Source: an uncultured Flaviramulus sp. (GTDB taxonomy: Bacteria; Bacteroidota; Bacteroidia; Flavobacteriales; Flavobacteriaceae). Taken from it: 64,000 nt of DNA. This document shows positions 8,974 to 17,310 of this stretch, piece by piece. Made by a program: the position numbers and the translations under genes. Within the stretch, counting starts at the first letter, position 1, and every line of letters begins with the position of its first letter. The stretch lies in contig CANKVS010000001.1 in assembly GCA_947487155.1 (NCBI GenBank), positions 124,001 through 188,000 on the forward strand, written 5' to 3'. A model generated the notes under the pieces. It did not search any database and was not told where the DNA came from. It saw nothing but the letters and a program-made list of their open reading frames with translations.

Positions 8974-11900
8974 CTATTCCTTCACAAATTTGATGGATAT
9001 ATCTTTATTTCTGCTATCTGTAATCTTAAGCACATAAAGGCCTTGGGATAGAGTGGATACATTGACCTCCATTCCATGGACATCATTGTCAATCTCGAAA
9101 GATTGCACGGCATGTCCAAGTAAAGAGAAAATGGTACCGCGTGTTCCTTTGGCAAGTTCTCCTGTGAGGATCAATACGTCACTAACTGGATTGGGATGCA
9201 ATGAAATGCCTGATATCAAAGTATCTTCAGATAGGTCTTCTATAGGTAGGACAGCTGTCTTAAGCGACTTAGCGGAAGTTCCACTCGTGATACTGAGCAC
9301 CTTGACCTCTGCCAGATTTAACGCTCCGTTAGTACCGCTAACCTGTACCCGTACGTACCTGCCCGAAAGACCTGGGGTCAGTATGATTTTTAAAGGGTTG
9401 GGCTGTACGGTCTGGTGGTACGTTGTCACCCCGCTCTCGGCCTGTAGCCCAGAAATGGTACTGGCGGTAAAAGGGGTGTCCTTGACAAAGACATAGTAAT
9501 CCGACAATCTGTCACCACAGCAATCGGTACGGTTCCATACCTCTATCCTGTCAATATCAGTATAGATGCTTCCCATGTCGACCTGCCACCATTTTTCGCC
9601 AGTATTATTGGTATGACTTACAGAATTATTGGTATAATCACCATCGGTATTACCGTCCACAGCCAAAGATGCCCAAGCACCGCTATAAGTCGAAGACTGG
9701 GAGGCCGTCTTGTTGAGTGCGTGATTGGATGGCTCCAGGTACCCGAACACCTCCACCTCTGCCAGAGAAAGTGCCGTACCGTCGTTCTTCTGAATGCGTA
9801 CGTACCGGCCTACTAGGCTCTTCAACTCCGTGTAAATGGTTGTGTTGGGATTCGGCTGAGTGGTCTCGTGCAGGTCCACTACTCCCGTCTCACTCTGCAG
9901 GGCAGAAATGGTACTCCCAGTAAAGGGCGTATCTTTGATAAAGATATGGTAATCGGACAGCCTGTCACCACAGCAATTGGTACGGTTCCATACATTGATC
10001 TGGTTGATCCTATAGCTAGCTCCCAGATCTACCTGCCACCAGGGCTCTTGTTCGCCTCCTGCCGTATGGGTAACATTAGTTGTACTTAAGGTTCCATCGG
10101 TATTGCCATTAACGGCAGCACTTGCGGAAGCTCCGTACTGGGAAGAGGTCGATGACTGCGTTGCTGTTTTGTTTAGGGCAACATTGCTCCCATCAGGAAC
10201 AACATCAAACTTAACAAGAACAACATCATGATAATAGCTGCTGTTACCGGTAGCACTAACCTTTATTATTACCGTATCCATCTCGCCTGTAATGGTCAAT
10301 GCGTTGCCCGAAAGTGTAGCAGGGCCACTAACCAGTTCATAGGTAAAGGTGGCACCGCTGTAGTCTGAGCTGGCACTTAAGGTTATCGGGTCGGTATTGA
10401 AATATGCTCTATCCGGAATCGATAAAGCGATGTTCTGTAAACTTTTTGCAGAACTAATAAGATTTCCTAAAAAGTCCTGGCGGTAGGTCTTGTACCATGT
10501 GGCACCGCCATCATCCGTATGTGCCAAAATGCGATATTTGTCCCAATTATTCTCATCGGCACCACAATTGGCCGTCCAGTTGGCATAGACCCGACTGTGT
10601 CCCGTACCGGTTTTCCTGTCACGGGTCACACTCCCATAATAGTTGCGATAGGTACCACTACAAACCATGTTGGCAAAAAGACTGCCATTGCTCCCATTTG
10701 CCCATCCGCCCGATGCTGTACCAGTCTGTAGGTACATCACATAGCCTCCGGGGCCGGAACCACGAAAAAAGTCAAACATCGTATCGTTGTTATCAATGGC
10801 CAAAGAAGCATAGGTACGGTATGAGCCAACTTCCTCCACAGTTTCAAAATCACCTGCGTCGATCATGCTTATGGTGGTTACGGGATCTGGTTTAGAAGTC
10901 TCATGGAAATCAATGACCCCGCTTTGTGCCTGAATGCCCGCTATGGTATTTGAAGTAAAGGCATTTTCCGACATAAATACATGGTAGTTAGACAACCTGT
11001 TGTCACAACAGTCCGTTCGGTTCCAGATTTCAATTTCTTGTATATCGTAAGAGGCCCCCAGGTCTATTTCCCACCATTTCTCACCAGAACCGCCCTGGGT
11101 ATGCGTTATACTACCTCCGCTACAGTCCCCGTTGGTATTGCCATCCTTTGCCTTTTCGGCTCCTGTTCCGCTACAATAACCTGTCAAGGTTGAAGATTGG
11201 GTAGCGGTTGTACCAGAAAGTGTTGCCAAATTGGCCCATCCGCCACCATCATCTCCCAAAATTTTCACCTCGGCCAGAGCAAGTGGTGTATTATCATTCT
11301 TTTGTATCCGTACGTACCGGGCTTTTTTTGTAAAGCTGGGATTAGCAACCTTTGATTTGGTATAGTTAAATCCCGAACCGGCATGCGAGCCTCCCATGAC
11401 ATGGATCTTTCCACCGGAATCCCTGGCTATGGTAGGAGTTGAATGGAGATCGGCAAAATCCGGTAGGTTTTCATAAAGGAACACACGGTTGCTAATAAAA
11501 AAGGTTGATCTGTTCATTACTTTAATGTAAACGGCGTTATTACCATTTGTGTCCGTAGCGGGATCTGAATCGTGGCGCAGATAGGTCATATATGTTTTAT
11601 TACCATAAGTCACCATGGACTGGTCCCCCGTGTGCCCCACCTTATCGTCTATAAGTACGGAGGCATGAACTGTTATATCGTTGTTAGGGGTTCGACTGGT
11701 TGGAATCACGTACATATTACCACGGGCTGAAGAAGCATAGCTTGGAGCATTTGTGTACGGCCAAGAGGCATCATTTATTAAGTACCTGATCATGGGAGGA
11801 TAGTTACTATAACTACCATGCGAATCCCAGGTTTCCATCCTGATCAACCCGGCCGCGTCTGGAATAACATCGTAAAGGCTAAAATCACCATCAAATGTAC

Positions 11901-12417
11901 TGCTCCTTACGTTCTTTCCATAAAGAAACACAACATAGCTTTTAACTTGTGTATCTCCCGGTTTCATGAGCCTGACTGAAGAAAGGATATAGATGTTGTC
12001 ATTGTTGTCTATGGTGATGGTCCCGGGACCTCCTCCACCATCTTCAATAAGTTGGCTTCCAAAGTGGGTCTGCAGCTCATCTTTGTATGAAAATTTTTTC
12101 CATAGACCGGTCGTCTCATTAATCGTCCAGACCTCGTAATCACCCGGATTTCCGGGAACGAAAGGATTGTTGTTACTGTCATGGGCTAATGGGCCCACCC
12201 TGTAGTCAAGATCATCGACCAATGATAACGTGTTTCCTGCAGGAGCAGGATGATAAAAGGGAAGGGATTGTTGAGCAAACAGGACTAAGGGCACCAGTGC
12301 CATAAACAGTACAGACGTTAGTAAGAACATTGTACTTCCTTTTCCCCTTTTTGTGTTTCGGAACCGAATATCCTGTTCAGACGGATCACATAAAATAGTT
12401 TTTAAACATGTTTTCAT
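8974..12417 (-). CDS. Secreted BNR_4-type beta-propeller protein (candidate polysaccharide lyase/hydrolase) with three F-type-lectin domains and T9SS tail
   Basis: A 1147-residue protein. The listed start gives 29 residues before a good signal peptide; Met30 (base 12330, MFLLTSVLFM) is the likelier start. A BNR_4-like propeller covers about residues 50-365, with 'DLHSTPTIARDSGGKIHVMGG'-type blades, and resumes at about 525-660. Between the two parts sits an F-type-lectin domain. An Ig-like module (about 660-735) and two more F-lectin domains (about 740-890 and 895-1040) follow. All three show His, then 27 residues, then R-T-(D/N)-C-C-x-x-R, the fucose-binding signature (domain 2 has Asn). The last ~75 residues are a T9SS sorting domain. 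BNR_4 proteins include ulvan lyases (PL24/25), so an algal polysaccharide is likely but unproven. GC is visibly higher than in neighbouring genes (about 45% versus 25% in sampled lines), suggesting transfer. Confidence 0.85.
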   Translation of the reverse strand: MKTCLKTILCDPSEQDIRFRNTKRGKGSTMFLLTSVLFMALVPLVLFAQQSLPFYHPAPAGNTLSLVDDLDYRVGPLAHDSNNNPFVPGNPGDYEVWTINETTGLWKKFSYKDELQTHFGSQLIEDGGGGPGTITIDNNDNIYILSSVRLMKPGDTQVKSYVVFLYGKNVRSSTFDGDFSLYDVIPDAAGLIRMETWDSHGSYSNYPPMIRYLINDASWPYTNAPSYASSARGNMYVIPTSRTPNNDITVHASVLIDDKVGHTGDQSMVTYGNKTYMTYLRHDSDPATDTNGNNAVYIKVMNRSTFFISNRVFLYENLPDFADLHSTPTIARDSGGKIHVMGGSHAGSGFNYTKSKVANPSFTKKARYVRIQKNDNTPLALAEVKILGDDGGGWANLATLSGTTATQSSTLTGYCSGTGAEKAKDGNTNGDCSGGSITHTQGGSGEKWWEIDLGASYDIQEIEIWNRTDCCDNRLSNYHVFMSENAFTSNTIAGIQAQSGVIDFHETSKPDPVTTISMIDAGDFETVEEVGSYRTYASLAIDNNDTMFDFFRGSGPGGYVMYLQTGTASGGWANGSNGSLFANMVCSGTYRNYYGSVTRDRKTGTGHSRVYANWTANCGADENNWDKYRILAHTDDGGATWYKTYRQDFLGNLISSAKSLQNIALSIPDRAYFNTDPITLSASSDYSGATFTYELVSGPATLSGNALTITGEMDTVIIKVSATGNSSYYHDVVLVKFDVVPDGSNVALNKTATQSSTSSQYGASASAAVNGNTDGTLSTTNVTHTAGGEQEPWWQVDLGASYRINQINVWNRTNCCGDRLSDYHIFIKDTPFTGSTISALQSETGVVDLHETTQPNPNTTIYTELKSLVGRYVRIQKNDGTALSLAEVEVFGYLEPSNHALNKTASQSSTYSGAWASLAVDGNTDGDYTNNSVSHTNNTGEKWWQVDMGSIYTDIDRIEVWNRTDCCGDRLSDYYVFVKDTPFTASTISGLQAESGVTTYHQTVQPNPLKIILTPGLSGRYVRVQVSGTNGALNLAEVKVLSITSGTSAKSLKTAVLPIEDLSEDTLISGISLHPNPVSDVLILTGELAKGTRGTIFSLLGHAVQSFEIDNDVHGMEVNVSTLSQGLYVLKITDSRNKDISIKFVKE

Positions 12418-12857
12418 TACTATTATTTTTAGAGTTAATAAATAAATTTTAAGGGTACTATCATTTTAAAACGATGGTACAAAATTGAGAGAAGTGTTTG
12501 GAGTCGAAAAAATGGGACTTTAGTGCATCGCGCTCCAAATCAAAACCAAATATCCTAAACTAATTAAGTATGGGAAATGTATAATTTGGTTTTTTTGTGT
12601 ATTTTCTTATTTGAAATGTTGTTTTCCGATGTTTATATCTGTTAATCGGAAATAAAAACACTTTTTTTCAATGTTAGCTTCTCTATAAAATATCAATAAA
12701 GCGTGACACGGTTTTAAATCAGAATGGTATTATAGAAAAAATGTTGTCAATTTGTAGTCCCTCAACTAATAGAACCTGTTGAAAATAGATTCTACAATTC
12801 ATTGTATGAATAACAGATCTCCTATTTATTTTTTCAATTACAAGCTATGTAACAGGT
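12418..12857. other. 440-bp leader/promoter region of the BNR_4 gene
   Basis: AT-rich and without a gene. It must contain the promoter of the minus-strand BNR_4 gene, and it holds one notable palindrome (12455-12480). AACCTGTT (12773-12780) and AACAGGTT (12851-12858) form a distant inverted pair next to the AraC stop, of unclear meaning. Confidence 0.6.
12455..12480 (-). promoter_or_regulatory. 26-bp imperfect palindrome upstream of the BNR_4 gene
   Basis: Left arm GTACTATCATTTT and right arm AAAACGATGGTAC match as an inverted repeat at 11 of 13 positions with no spacer. It lies 38-63 bp upstream of the first Met codon. It could be an operator or a hairpin in the 5' leader. The adjacent AraC protein is an obvious candidate binder, but AraC sites are more often direct repeats. 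Confidence 0.5.
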
Positions 12858-13772
12858 TTAAAGATACCCGTTATGCTTTCTAAAGGCAGCCGGGGTGATT
12901 TTCTTTTCCATAGTAAAGACTTTGGTCAGGTGGTAGCGGTCTGAAAAGCCACATTTTTCTGCAATCAAATCAATGGTAATATTGGTATTCAGTAAAAGAG
13001 AACAAGACTTTTCAATGCGTATCTTTCTTAAATAATGACTGGGATTCATGCCTGTGTACGTTTTAAATAATTTTGAAAAGGCCCCTGCTGATAAATCTAT
13101 TTTTTTAGCCAACATCATATTTGTCATTTTAATATTGATGTTACGTTCCATAAAACCTTTTATGCATGCAATTTTATGATTGCTGTTTTTAAAGACAGGT
13201 AAATATGGTACGGCACTTTCCAAAGAAGACAATATAAGGTTATAGACATACAGGCTTTCAGCCTGTGTAAACCTTTTTTTTGAACCATTGATCAGCACAT
13301 CCAGAATCTTGTTCAGGTTGTCTGCCATGTCTTCGTTTTTTTTCAGTGGATAGATGCCCGGAAGCACATTATCATAACTGGCACCTAAGGTGAAATGAGT
13401 GAAAAAATGCAGGATATTCCCTTTCTTAAGGTGGTAGCTCTCGTCTGCCTTTGAGTGAACCATATCGTATTTGAAAAAAAAATTGGAGGTCTCATTTATC
13501 CTTTTTTTATTTTCAATATCGGCAGAAAATGGTGTATGCGGAGGAATCAAATACAGATGGTCTGGCATAAGCTTGATTTTTTGATTGTACAACACATAGG
13601 CACCTTCATTTTTATTCCAATACAATCTCCAAAAAGGAAAAGACATACGTTCTCCCTTCCAGATTTCAAGCCACCAATATCTACAGCAAAGTACTTTTAG
13701 CTCTAAATGTTTAAATTCTTGTAAATCTGCGGAGGGGTCTCCGTTTTTCGCTAATTTATTCGTAATCAACAT
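12858..13772 (-). CDS. AraC-family transcriptional regulator
   Basis: A 304-residue protein. The C-terminal ~100 residues are the AraC double helix-turn-helix, with 'MMLAKKIDLSAGAFSKLFKTYTG' as the first HTH and 'IDLIAEKCGFSDRYHLTKVFT' as the second. The N-terminal ~190 residues are a cupin-like sensing region with a 'LYLIPPHTPF' strand. It is encoded just upstream of the BNR_4 gene in the same direction and is the natural candidate to control it, perhaps in response to a sugar. That link is inferred from proximity. Confidence 0.9.
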   Translation of the reverse strand: MLITNKLAKNGDPSADLQEFKHLELKVLCCRYWWLEIWKGERMSFPFWRLYWNKNEGAYVLYNQKIKLMPDHLYLIPPHTPFSADIENKKRINETSNFFFKYDMVHSKADESYHLKKGNILHFFTHFTLGASYDNVLPGIYPLKKNEDMADNLNKILDVLINGSKKRFTQAESLYVYNLILSSLESAVPYLPVFKNSNHKIACIKGFMERNINIKMTNMMLAKKIDLSAGAFSKLFKTYTGMNPSHYLRKIRIEKSCSLLLNTNITIDLIAEKCGFSDRYHLTKVFTMEKKITPAAFRKHNGYL

Positions 13773-13843
13773 AGTTAAAAAATATTAATCTAGCAATGAA
13801 GTCGTTACAAGTAAACCAACCCTTACAAAATATTTACGATATA

Positions 13844-14377
13844 TTAGAAAGTATAGTCATTTAATGCTGATTTGCATCCAGCTATTAGTTGCTGATTCAA
13901 ATCTAACTTGTTGGTCTTGTTTTGTATAGTTAACACTGCCATTACGTGTACTAAAAAGAGAGGGATAATTATAGAAAGAGAGTTATAAAACTCATAAGTA
14001 TTAAAGTATTGAATATTATGATTTAAAACTCCTGTGAGTTGATATAAATATATTGTGAAAGATATTAATAAAGCATATCGCCACCAATGTTTATAAGTGA
14101 AAAACCATATTGAAAATGAAGTCATCATCGTAATTCTTATCCAAACATGATAAAAAAACCTTTGAATAGACTTCCATTCACTGTTTATAATGGTGAAAAG
14201 TAATGTTTCACAAATTTTGAAACCATTTGATGCTAACTTATACAAATAAAACAAAAAAGGTGTAGCAACTAAAAATAAACTAATAACTACATTTCTATTA
14301 AACCCTTTGTCCCCATCCGTTTGACGGAACTTTTCCTTTGTATTTATCTGTAATATATTAAATTTGTATGTCTTCAT
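13844..14377 (-). CDS. Small integral membrane protein, function unknown
   Basis: I place the start at Met (base 14377, MKTYKFNILQ), giving 177 residues. The open frame continues upstream to 14425, but that adds a hydrophobic run that looks like untranslated leader. About four membrane segments are visible (around VVISLFLVATPFLFYLY, the MMTSFSIWFF region, YALLISFTIYLYQL and IIIPLFLVHVMAVL), with 'KHWWRY' between two of them. It resembles uncharacterised membrane proteins common in flavobacteria. No catalytic motif is seen. Confidence 0.65.
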   Translation of the reverse strand: MKTYKFNILQINTKEKFRQTDGDKGFNRNVVISLFLVATPFLFYLYKLASNGFKICETLLFTIINSEWKSIQRFFYHVWIRITMMTSFSIWFFTYKHWWRYALLISFTIYLYQLTGVLNHNIQYFNTYEFYNSLSIIIPLFLVHVMAVLTIQNKTNKLDLNQQLIAGCKSALNDYTF

Positions 14378-14425
14378 CTTAATGATTGCTAAGAAACAAG
14401 CTATGAAGAACATCATGTATAACAC

Positions 14426-14699
14426 AAATTAATGCGCATACCTGTAGGCGCGTTTTTGTATTCATAGTCTATAGATTTGGGTAGATTGCTTTAGTTCAAT
14501 CTTAATTGCAATTTAAAACATATATTTCACTTCTAATTGCGGAAAAACCGTAACTAAGCTATGGTTAAAATGTAAAACTTATAATTTTCGGGATGTTTCA
14601 AAGGATTATTATTTTAATTATTCTGCAGAAACTAATTATATAATAAATTTATCTTGAAATTAAGTATTTGAATAGACCACGTATTCTACATAATTCTAG
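14426..14699. other. Intergenic stretch, no gene seen
   Basis: AT-rich sequence between the small membrane protein gene and the IS remnant. I see no coding frame, RNA or repeat that I can support. Confidence 0.5.
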
Positions 14700-14963
14700 T
14701 TTTTTTATCCTCGATGATGAAGTCCATACAAAATCTAATGTACCATCTTTTCAGAGCCAGACCAAAACAGTACTTCTGCCTTGTATATGATAGGTTGATA
14801 AACTTTTTGAATTTCTTTGTAGGTATAATTGCTTTTTTCTACTGCTCCAACTAAAGCTAATTTAAAGCCTAAATGTAATCACGTTGAGTACGCTTTACTC
14901 TTTTGTTGTCTTTACTTTTCATAAATAAGTCTATTTTGGTGTCAACTTATTTTAGGACGGAAC
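14700..14963 (-). pseudogene. Decayed IS3-family orfA (transposase) fragment with one terminal end
   Basis: On the minus strand the frame opens at 14922 with MKSKDNKRVKRTQRDY. A one-base frameshift then leads to LGFKLALVGAVEKSNYTYKE, and a second shift to QGRSTVLVWL, an in-frame TGA and KDGTLDFVW. This order matches an IS3-family OrfA HTH protein. The sequence before the ATG (ggtgtcaacttattttagga on the plus strand, from 14938) looks like the IS terminal inverted repeat. Two frameshifts and a stop make it non-functional, and orfB and the other end are missing. Confidence 0.75.
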
Positions 14964-14972
14964 ATATAAAAC

Positions 14973-15004
14973 AAAAAAGCTTCTCAAAAATGGAGAAACT
15001 TTTC
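14973..15004 (-). terminator. Terminator of the original host tRNA-Leu gene
   Basis: AAAGCTTCTC and GAGAAACTTT form a stem with one mismatch, followed on the minus strand by a U-run. It lies 9 bp past the tRNA 3' end, so it belonged to the tRNA gene now split by the mobile element. Confidence 0.7.
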
Positions 15005-15012
15005 CTTTACAG

Positions 15013-15070
15013 TGCGGGCGGGGAGACTCGAACTCCCACACCTCTCGGCACTAGATCCTAAGTCTAGCGT
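15013..15070 (-). pseudogene. 3' half of split host tRNA-Leu(UAG); attL
   Basis: Bases 15013-15070 are the 3' part of a tRNA-Leu, from the discriminator A through the T arm, variable arm and anticodon stem-loop. The sequence then leaves the tRNA at 15071. The last 16 bases (15055-15070, ATCCTAAGTCTAGCGT) recur at 59207-59222 at the other end of the element. Joining 15013-15054, the core, and 59223-59246 gives exactly 82 nt with a perfectly paired CTAGA/TCTAG anticodon stem. Confidence 0.9.
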
Positions 15071-15167
15071 ACCTTTGACTAAAGAAACACAAAGCAATTC
15101 ATTTTCAATTACTTATAGATTTTTCAATTTTATTTGAAATCAAACGAAATCAATCAAAATCAACATT

Positions 15168-15187
15168 TGTTGTACCTATGTTGTACC
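15168..15187 (+). repeat. Paired TGTTGTACC sites, left copy 1 (candidate integrase arm site)
   Basis: TGTTGTACC occurs at 15168-15176 and 15179-15187, 11 bp apart (one helical turn). The same pair recurs at 15253 and at 59010, always in the same orientation and close to an element end. Confidence 0.75.
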
Positions 15188-15252
15188 TAGAAAGCCTAAT
15201 AAAACCGTATCTTTATGGTGGCTTTCTAACAAGAAAAGCATTCATTTTTGAA

Positions 15253-15272
15253 TGTTGTACCTATGTTGTACC
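15253..15272 (+). repeat. Paired TGTTGTACC sites, left copy 2 (candidate integrase arm site)
   Basis: TGTTGTACC at 15253-15261 and 15264-15272, directly upstream of the integrase start. Binding here could also autoregulate the integrase gene. Confidence 0.75.
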
Positions 15273-15305
15273 TGGTTTGACTTTCGTGAGAAAAACAGGT
15301 CAATT

Positions 15306-16520
15306 ATGTCATCAAATGCAAGAATAATTTTAAGAAAGAAACCGAATAAGGATGGGTTATATCCTTTAGCTATTCGTATTACAAAAAATCGTCGTTCTAC
15401 CTACCAATATGTGGGACACTATATTGAATTAGAGGAATGGGATGAAAAGAATATTCGTGTTAGAAAATCTCATCCAAATTCAAAAGGTTTAAATAGCTTA
15501 CTATCACAAAAATTATCTGAAGCCAACAAAGCTTTAATCACATTACAATCTGACTATAAAGATGCTTCTGCTAATCAAATAAAAAAAGAAATATATGCTT
15601 CTAATAATAACTCAACATTTTTTGAATTAGCTCAAGAACATCTAGATGATCTCGAAAGGTCAAGTAAACTAAACAGGTTATCTACTGATAAAGCTTGGAT
15701 TGGTTTTGTCTTAAAATTTCACAAATCAAAACAACTTTCTTTTCAAGAAATCAATGAACGGTTTTTGAAAAAACTAACTATAAACCTTAAAGCCAAACAA
15801 TCCTTATCAGAAACTTCTATCATGAATATTCTTGTATTGATTAGGTTACTTTATAATAGAGCCATTAAACAAAAAATAGCAAATAAAGAGCTCTATCCTT
15901 TTGGTTCCGATAAAGTACGTATCAAATTTCCTGACACGACAAAAGTAGGTTTGAATATTTCCGAAATACGAAAAATTGAATCTTTAGAAAATCTTACTAA
16001 CCGAGAAATACATGCCAGAAATATTTGGTTATATAGTTTCAACTTTGCTGGCATGAGAATTTCGGATGTATTAAGAACTCGCTGGTCAGATATCTACGAT
16101 AATCGCTTCCACTACAGAATGGGAAAAAACTCCAAACTACTTTCATTAAAAATACCTAATAAGATAAACTCTATATTAAGCCAATATGAAAATGATAAAA
16201 GAAATGCGGATGACTTTGTTTTTCCAGAATTGAAATTGGCCGATTTAAATAATGCTAAGGATGTTTATAATAAAATCAAGACAGCGAATAGAAAATTCAA
16301 TATGCGCTTAAAAGTTATTGCCACAAAAGCGGGGATTGACAAAAAACTCACTATGCATATAGCCCGACATAGTTTTGGAAATATCGCTGGCGACTCCATA
16401 CACCCTTTAATGTTACAAAAATTATACAGGCATAGCGACTTAAAAACAACTCTTAATTATCAAGCTAACTTTATACATAAAGAAGCTGACGACGCTTTAG
16501 ATAGTGTTGTTAATTTTTAG
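15306..16520 (+). CDS. Tyrosine recombinase (ICE integrase)
   Basis: A 404-residue protein. The frame is open from an ATG at 15252, but that region is made of TGTTGTACC repeats. MSSNARIILRKKPNKDGLYP at 15306 is the family-like start. The N-terminal ~85 residues are an arm-binding domain, then a SAM-like core-binding domain. The catalytic residues are visible: R251 (GMRISD), H351 and R354 (HIARHSF), H376 (RHSD) and nucleophile Y385 (LNYQ). It integrates and excises the element at tRNA-Leu. It lies 235 bp inside attL and ends convergently with traN, overlapping it by 11 bp. Confidence 0.95.
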   Translation: MSSNARIILRKKPNKDGLYPLAIRITKNRRSTYQYVGHYIELEEWDEKNIRVRKSHPNSKGLNSLLSQKLSEANKALITLQSDYKDASANQIKKEIYASNNNSTFFELAQEHLDDLERSSKLNRLSTDKAWIGFVLKFHKSKQLSFQEINERFLKKLTINLKAKQSLSETSIMNILVLIRLLYNRAIKQKIANKELYPFGSDKVRIKFPDTTKVGLNISEIRKIESLENLTNREIHARNIWLYSFNFAGMRISDVLRTRWSDIYDNRFHYRMGKNSKLLSLKIPNKINSILSQYENDKRNADDFVFPELKLADLNNAKDVYNKIKTANRKFNMRLKVIATKAGIDKKLTMHIARHSFGNIAGDSIHPLMLQKLYRHSDLKTTLNYQANFIHKEADDALDSVVNF

Positions 16521-17310
16521 TCGTCAAAATTATTTTTCTACTCCCCTTCAACTCCTTCAATTCAATCTGCAATTTCTCATTATCTCCAAGAACAAACTTT
16601 GGAAGTACAAATACAAAACGCTTTTTCTCTCCAGATTTAACTTGATTAGGCATGTTGTATTGATGAACCACATTTTGCTCTAATCTTTGAAATGAGGCCT
16701 TACGTTTCTTGTTTCCGTTAGTTCTGTAAATATTCAGGTAATCAATCTCAAAATCGATTTCAGAACTATTTTTGATCTCTAAAACCAAATAAACTTCTGA
16801 GGCGTTGTAAACCATTTTTTGTAATTGCAATTTGACACCTTTCTTTCGTTTGGTAGCTATAACCTCATATTTTAATTTCAATAAATAGTCTCTAAATTTT
16901 TCAAAATAGGTGATTCTATCAGCGTAAGGATTTTGTGGTTTGGTAATTGATTCTTGCTCTAAAGCTTTAGGTTGTTCGCACCCAATACTTTCTTTTGGTG
17001 TAATGAAATAATTAAGTTTTGTAAGCTGCTTTTTATATTTCAAAATATAAGAATATACCTGACCGTTTTTAGTTACGGTTAATAAGTTGCTTTCCATTCC
17101 TGGAATAGCTTGTAGCAATCCAAAATATTGTTCTTTTTCTCTGTTGTATGTGAAGACAAAATTGGATGTCCCTGTAATCCCCTGTCGAATGGGTTCAGGA
17201 AAAAATAGAGCCACATTCTTTTTATCGTTGGCATAAATGGTATCTAAAGTTTGTTGTGCTGTTATATAGTTTGAGCATATTGCTAGTATGATTATGATAA
17301 TTGTTTTCAT
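16510..17310 (-). CDS. traN: Conjugative transposon protein TraN
   Basis: A 266-residue protein with a signal peptide (IIIILAICSNYITAQ) and the TraN (DUF4138) features 'DTIYANDKKNVALFFPEPI' and a C-terminal half rich in beta strands. In MPF_B type IV systems TraN is a VirB9-like envelope component. Its start overlaps the traM stop by 4 bp (translational coupling), and it is the last gene of the tra operon. The 3' end overlaps the convergent integrase gene. Confidence 0.88.
   Translation of the reverse strand: MKTIIIIILAICSNYITAQQTLDTIYANDKKNVALFFPEPIRQGITGTSNFVFTYNREKEQYFGLLQAIPGMESNLLTVTKNGQVYSYILKYKKQLTKLNYFITPKESIGCEQPKALEQESITKPQNPYADRITYFEKFRDYLLKLKYEVIATKRKKGVKLQLQKMVYNASEVYLVLEIKNSSEIDFEIDYLNIYRTNGNKKRKASFQRLEQNVVHQYNMPNQVKSGEKKRFVFVLPKFVLGDNEKLQIELKELKGSRKIILTTKN

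Noticed and set aside
9053..11193. Several plus-strand open frames of 67-147 residues antisense to the BNR_4 gene
   Set aside because: They are shadows produced by the GC-rich repeats of the lectin domains; the minus-strand frame has clear domains and a signal peptide.
12773..12858. AACCTGTT / AACAGGTT inverted pair near the AraC stop
   Set aside because: The arms are 70 bp apart and only 8 bp long, within what chance gives in AT-rich DNA; no T-run to make a terminator.
15252..15305. Upstream extension of the integrase frame (ATG at 15252)
   Set aside because: It would translate the TGTTGTACC repeats into a Cys-rich leader not seen in integrases; the family-like start is at 15306.
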